This document shows, in pieces, positions 62,773-64,000 of a stretch of DNA of 64,000 bases (its first letter is position 1; each line of letters opens with the position of its first letter). This stretch comes from CALODP01 sp942492055 (lineage in GTDB: Bacteria > Bacteroidota > Ignavibacteria > Ignavibacteriales > Melioribacteraceae). A model generated the notes under the pieces. That model made no database searches and was not told the origin of the DNA. It saw nothing but the letters and a program-made list of their open reading frames with translations. Position numbers and translations under genes: made by a program. The stretch is taken from NCBI GenBank assembly GCA_942492055.1, contig CALODP010000002.1, positions 124,001-188,000 of the forward strand, in the 5' to 3' direction.

Positions 62773-64000
62773 ATGCTAACGAATAAGATAGTTTCGAAAA
62801 TCGTAATTCTTTTACTCCTTCTTTTTGTCGGATGTTCGTTGGATAAGGATGATGATTCTTCCATCGTAACGCCGACTCCACCGGATAGCTATACTCCCAA
62901 TTCACCTACTCCCGCGGACGGAGCAATTAATCAGGAGAATGTTGTTACTCTTTCCTGGAAAGGGGAAGGGGCTGTAAAGTATGAATTATACTTTGATGAT
63001 GTTACTCCTCCCGTTCAATATGTAGGGGAAATAACTTCAAAGGAATTAACGGTATTCGCTCCGGGACAAAACGAAACATATTACTGGAAAGTAATATCGG
63101 TTTTCGCCGATGGCTCTAAGAAGGAAGGGGATGTTTGGAGTTTTTCTACTAAGGGAATAAGCTCCGGATCCGAAGGATATATTATAAAGAAACATAGCTT
63201 ATCCACCGCTCCGCCGAATAGGGTTAGAATTCTTTTCCAGGTACTTGATATCAATGAAAACGGAATTGATAATATTACGATTAATGATATCGAGATTATG
63301 GAAGATGGTGATCTGGTTTCTCCTACCGAATCGAATTTGAAGATAACCAAAAGGGAAGAGAATCCTTATACCATTAAGACAGTATTGATGTTGGATAATA
63401 GTTCCAGTATTACAAACGATCCGAATAATAGCAATAATCTGGATGATATTAAAGCCGCGGCAAAAGTCTTTGTGAATAACATGCTTCCGCAGCAAGAGAT
63501 TGCGATATATCAATTCTCTAATGATGTAACGAAAATTACGGATTATCTGGGGTATAAAGATAAAGCAACATTATTAACAATGATCGATAATATCACCAAA
63601 GGGTTTGCTACCACCGATCTCTACGGCGCGGTAATAGAAGGGGCGGCGCAGTTGAAGAATATTAATACCAGAGATGAGATAATAGAATCGAATATGATTC
63701 TCTTTACCGACGGAGATGATACTCAGGGAAGACATCATTTATCGGATGCTTTGGATGCTGTTTCTAACAAAAGTGTCTATATGATTGGTTTGGGTAGTGA
63801 GGAAGATAAAGAAGTTCTGGAAATGCTGGGGACCGAAGGATATTACCCGATTTTTCAGGTAACCCAATTGAATCAGGTCTTAATTGAATTGCAAAGCAAG
63901 ATAGAGAAATTGGCTAACAGTTACTATTGGCTTGAATACTCCAGCCCAAAAAGGGGGAACAATACCCATCTGTTGCAAATGAAAATAAAAAACAATCCGG
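62773..64000 (+). CDS. VWA-domain lipoprotein, cut by window end
   Basis: At least 409 residues, open at the right edge. Lipobox LLFVGC after a short signal, a low-complexity Pro/Asp stretch, an Fn3-like domain (SWKGEGAVKYELYFDD, TYYWKVISVFADG), and a VWA domain (from about residue 190) with MIDAS LMLDNSSSI, Thr in KGFATTDLYGAV and the Asp in LFTDGDDTQG. Probably a surface adhesin or scaffold. It is co-directional with the M48 gene (7-bp gap). Confidence 0.88.
   Translation, partial: MLTNKIVSKIVILLLLLFVGCSLDKDDDSSIVTPTPPDSYTPNSPTPADGAINQENVVTLSWKGEGAVKYELYFDDVTPPVQYVGEITSKELTVFAPGQNETYYWKVISVFADGSKKEGDVWSFSTKGISSGSEGYIIKKHSLSTAPPNRVRILFQVLDINENGIDNITINDIEIMEDGDLVSPTESNLKITKREENPYTIKTVLMLDNSSSITNDPNNSNNLDDIKAAAKVFVNNMLPQQEIAIYQFSNDVTKITDYLGYKDKATLLTMIDNITKGFATTDLYGAVIEGAAQLKNINTRDEIIESNMILFTDGDDTQGRHHLSDALDAVSNKSVYMIGLGSEEDKEVLEMLGTEGYYPIFQVTQLNQVLIELQSKIEKLANSYYWLEYSSPKRGNNTHLLQMKIKNNP

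Overview
The window looks like a chromosome segment of an AT-rich member of the Bacteroidota/Chlorobi lineage, most likely an ignavibacterium. This is inferred from three secreted proteins ending in the type IX secretion (T9SS) signature 'NYPNPFNP', a complete MoxR-Bat (BatA-E) aerotolerance operon, a BshB1-type bacillithiol deacetylase, and a NarL-type hybrid propeller kinase entering from the left edge. No rRNA, tRNA or CRISPR array was seen.

Layout. 1-5.2 kb: a two-component pair, a thermonuclease, a small outer-membrane-like protein, and a three-enzyme chorismate mutase/prephenate dehydratase/DAHP synthase fusion. 5.7-7.0 kb and 21.6-22.9 kb: two copies of a 1.25-kb direct repeat, each with a structured non-coding leader, a 233-residue protein of unknown function and a terminator. 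Between the copies lie a T9SS metalloprotease/propeller gene broken by one in-frame TGA, a lipoprotein, and a MarR-headed operon. That operon carries a BadF/HgdC-type ATP-dependent activase with an HgdB-like part, a methyltransferase and a heterodimeric ABC transporter. Matching operator-like palindromes sit before marR and before the operon.

23-34 kb is a gene-poor accessory zone. It has a TIR-GAF-GAF protein that may be a defence or signalling NADase, a DUF4332 protein, a DUF2867/SDR pair, a gluzincin-like secreted peptidase, a MITE with terminal inverted repeats, and an IS21-type element inserted in the left end of an IS200-like (REP-associated) transposase element. A dispersed repeat ('cctcagtg..ctctgtggtta') recurs through the gaps. 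34-46 kb: a secreted glycosidase-like T9SS protein, a group II intron inserted in one of the dispersed repeats, gatB, a bshB1-led operon, a membrane protein and another T9SS protein.

46.3-52.9 kb is an AT-rich island of small plus-strand orphan genes separated by about 300-bp repeated spacers. It includes a helix-turn-helix protein, an HNH nuclease and two membrane-anchored proteins sharing a 'RDI..GG' motif. From 53.2 kb to the end the sequence is core-like: moxR, DUF58, a DUF4381-like gene, batA, batB, batC, batD, batE, an M48 peptidase, and a VWA lipoprotein cut by the right edge.

How they work together: the Bat genes form one co-directional stress/envelope operon with tiny gaps or overlaps. 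The MarR operon looks like a self-regulated unit coupling ATP-driven low-potential electron transfer, methylation and ABC transport. The best candidates for undescribed biology are this operon, the duplicated leader-plus-protein unit, the TIR-GAF-GAF protein and the 46-53 kb island.
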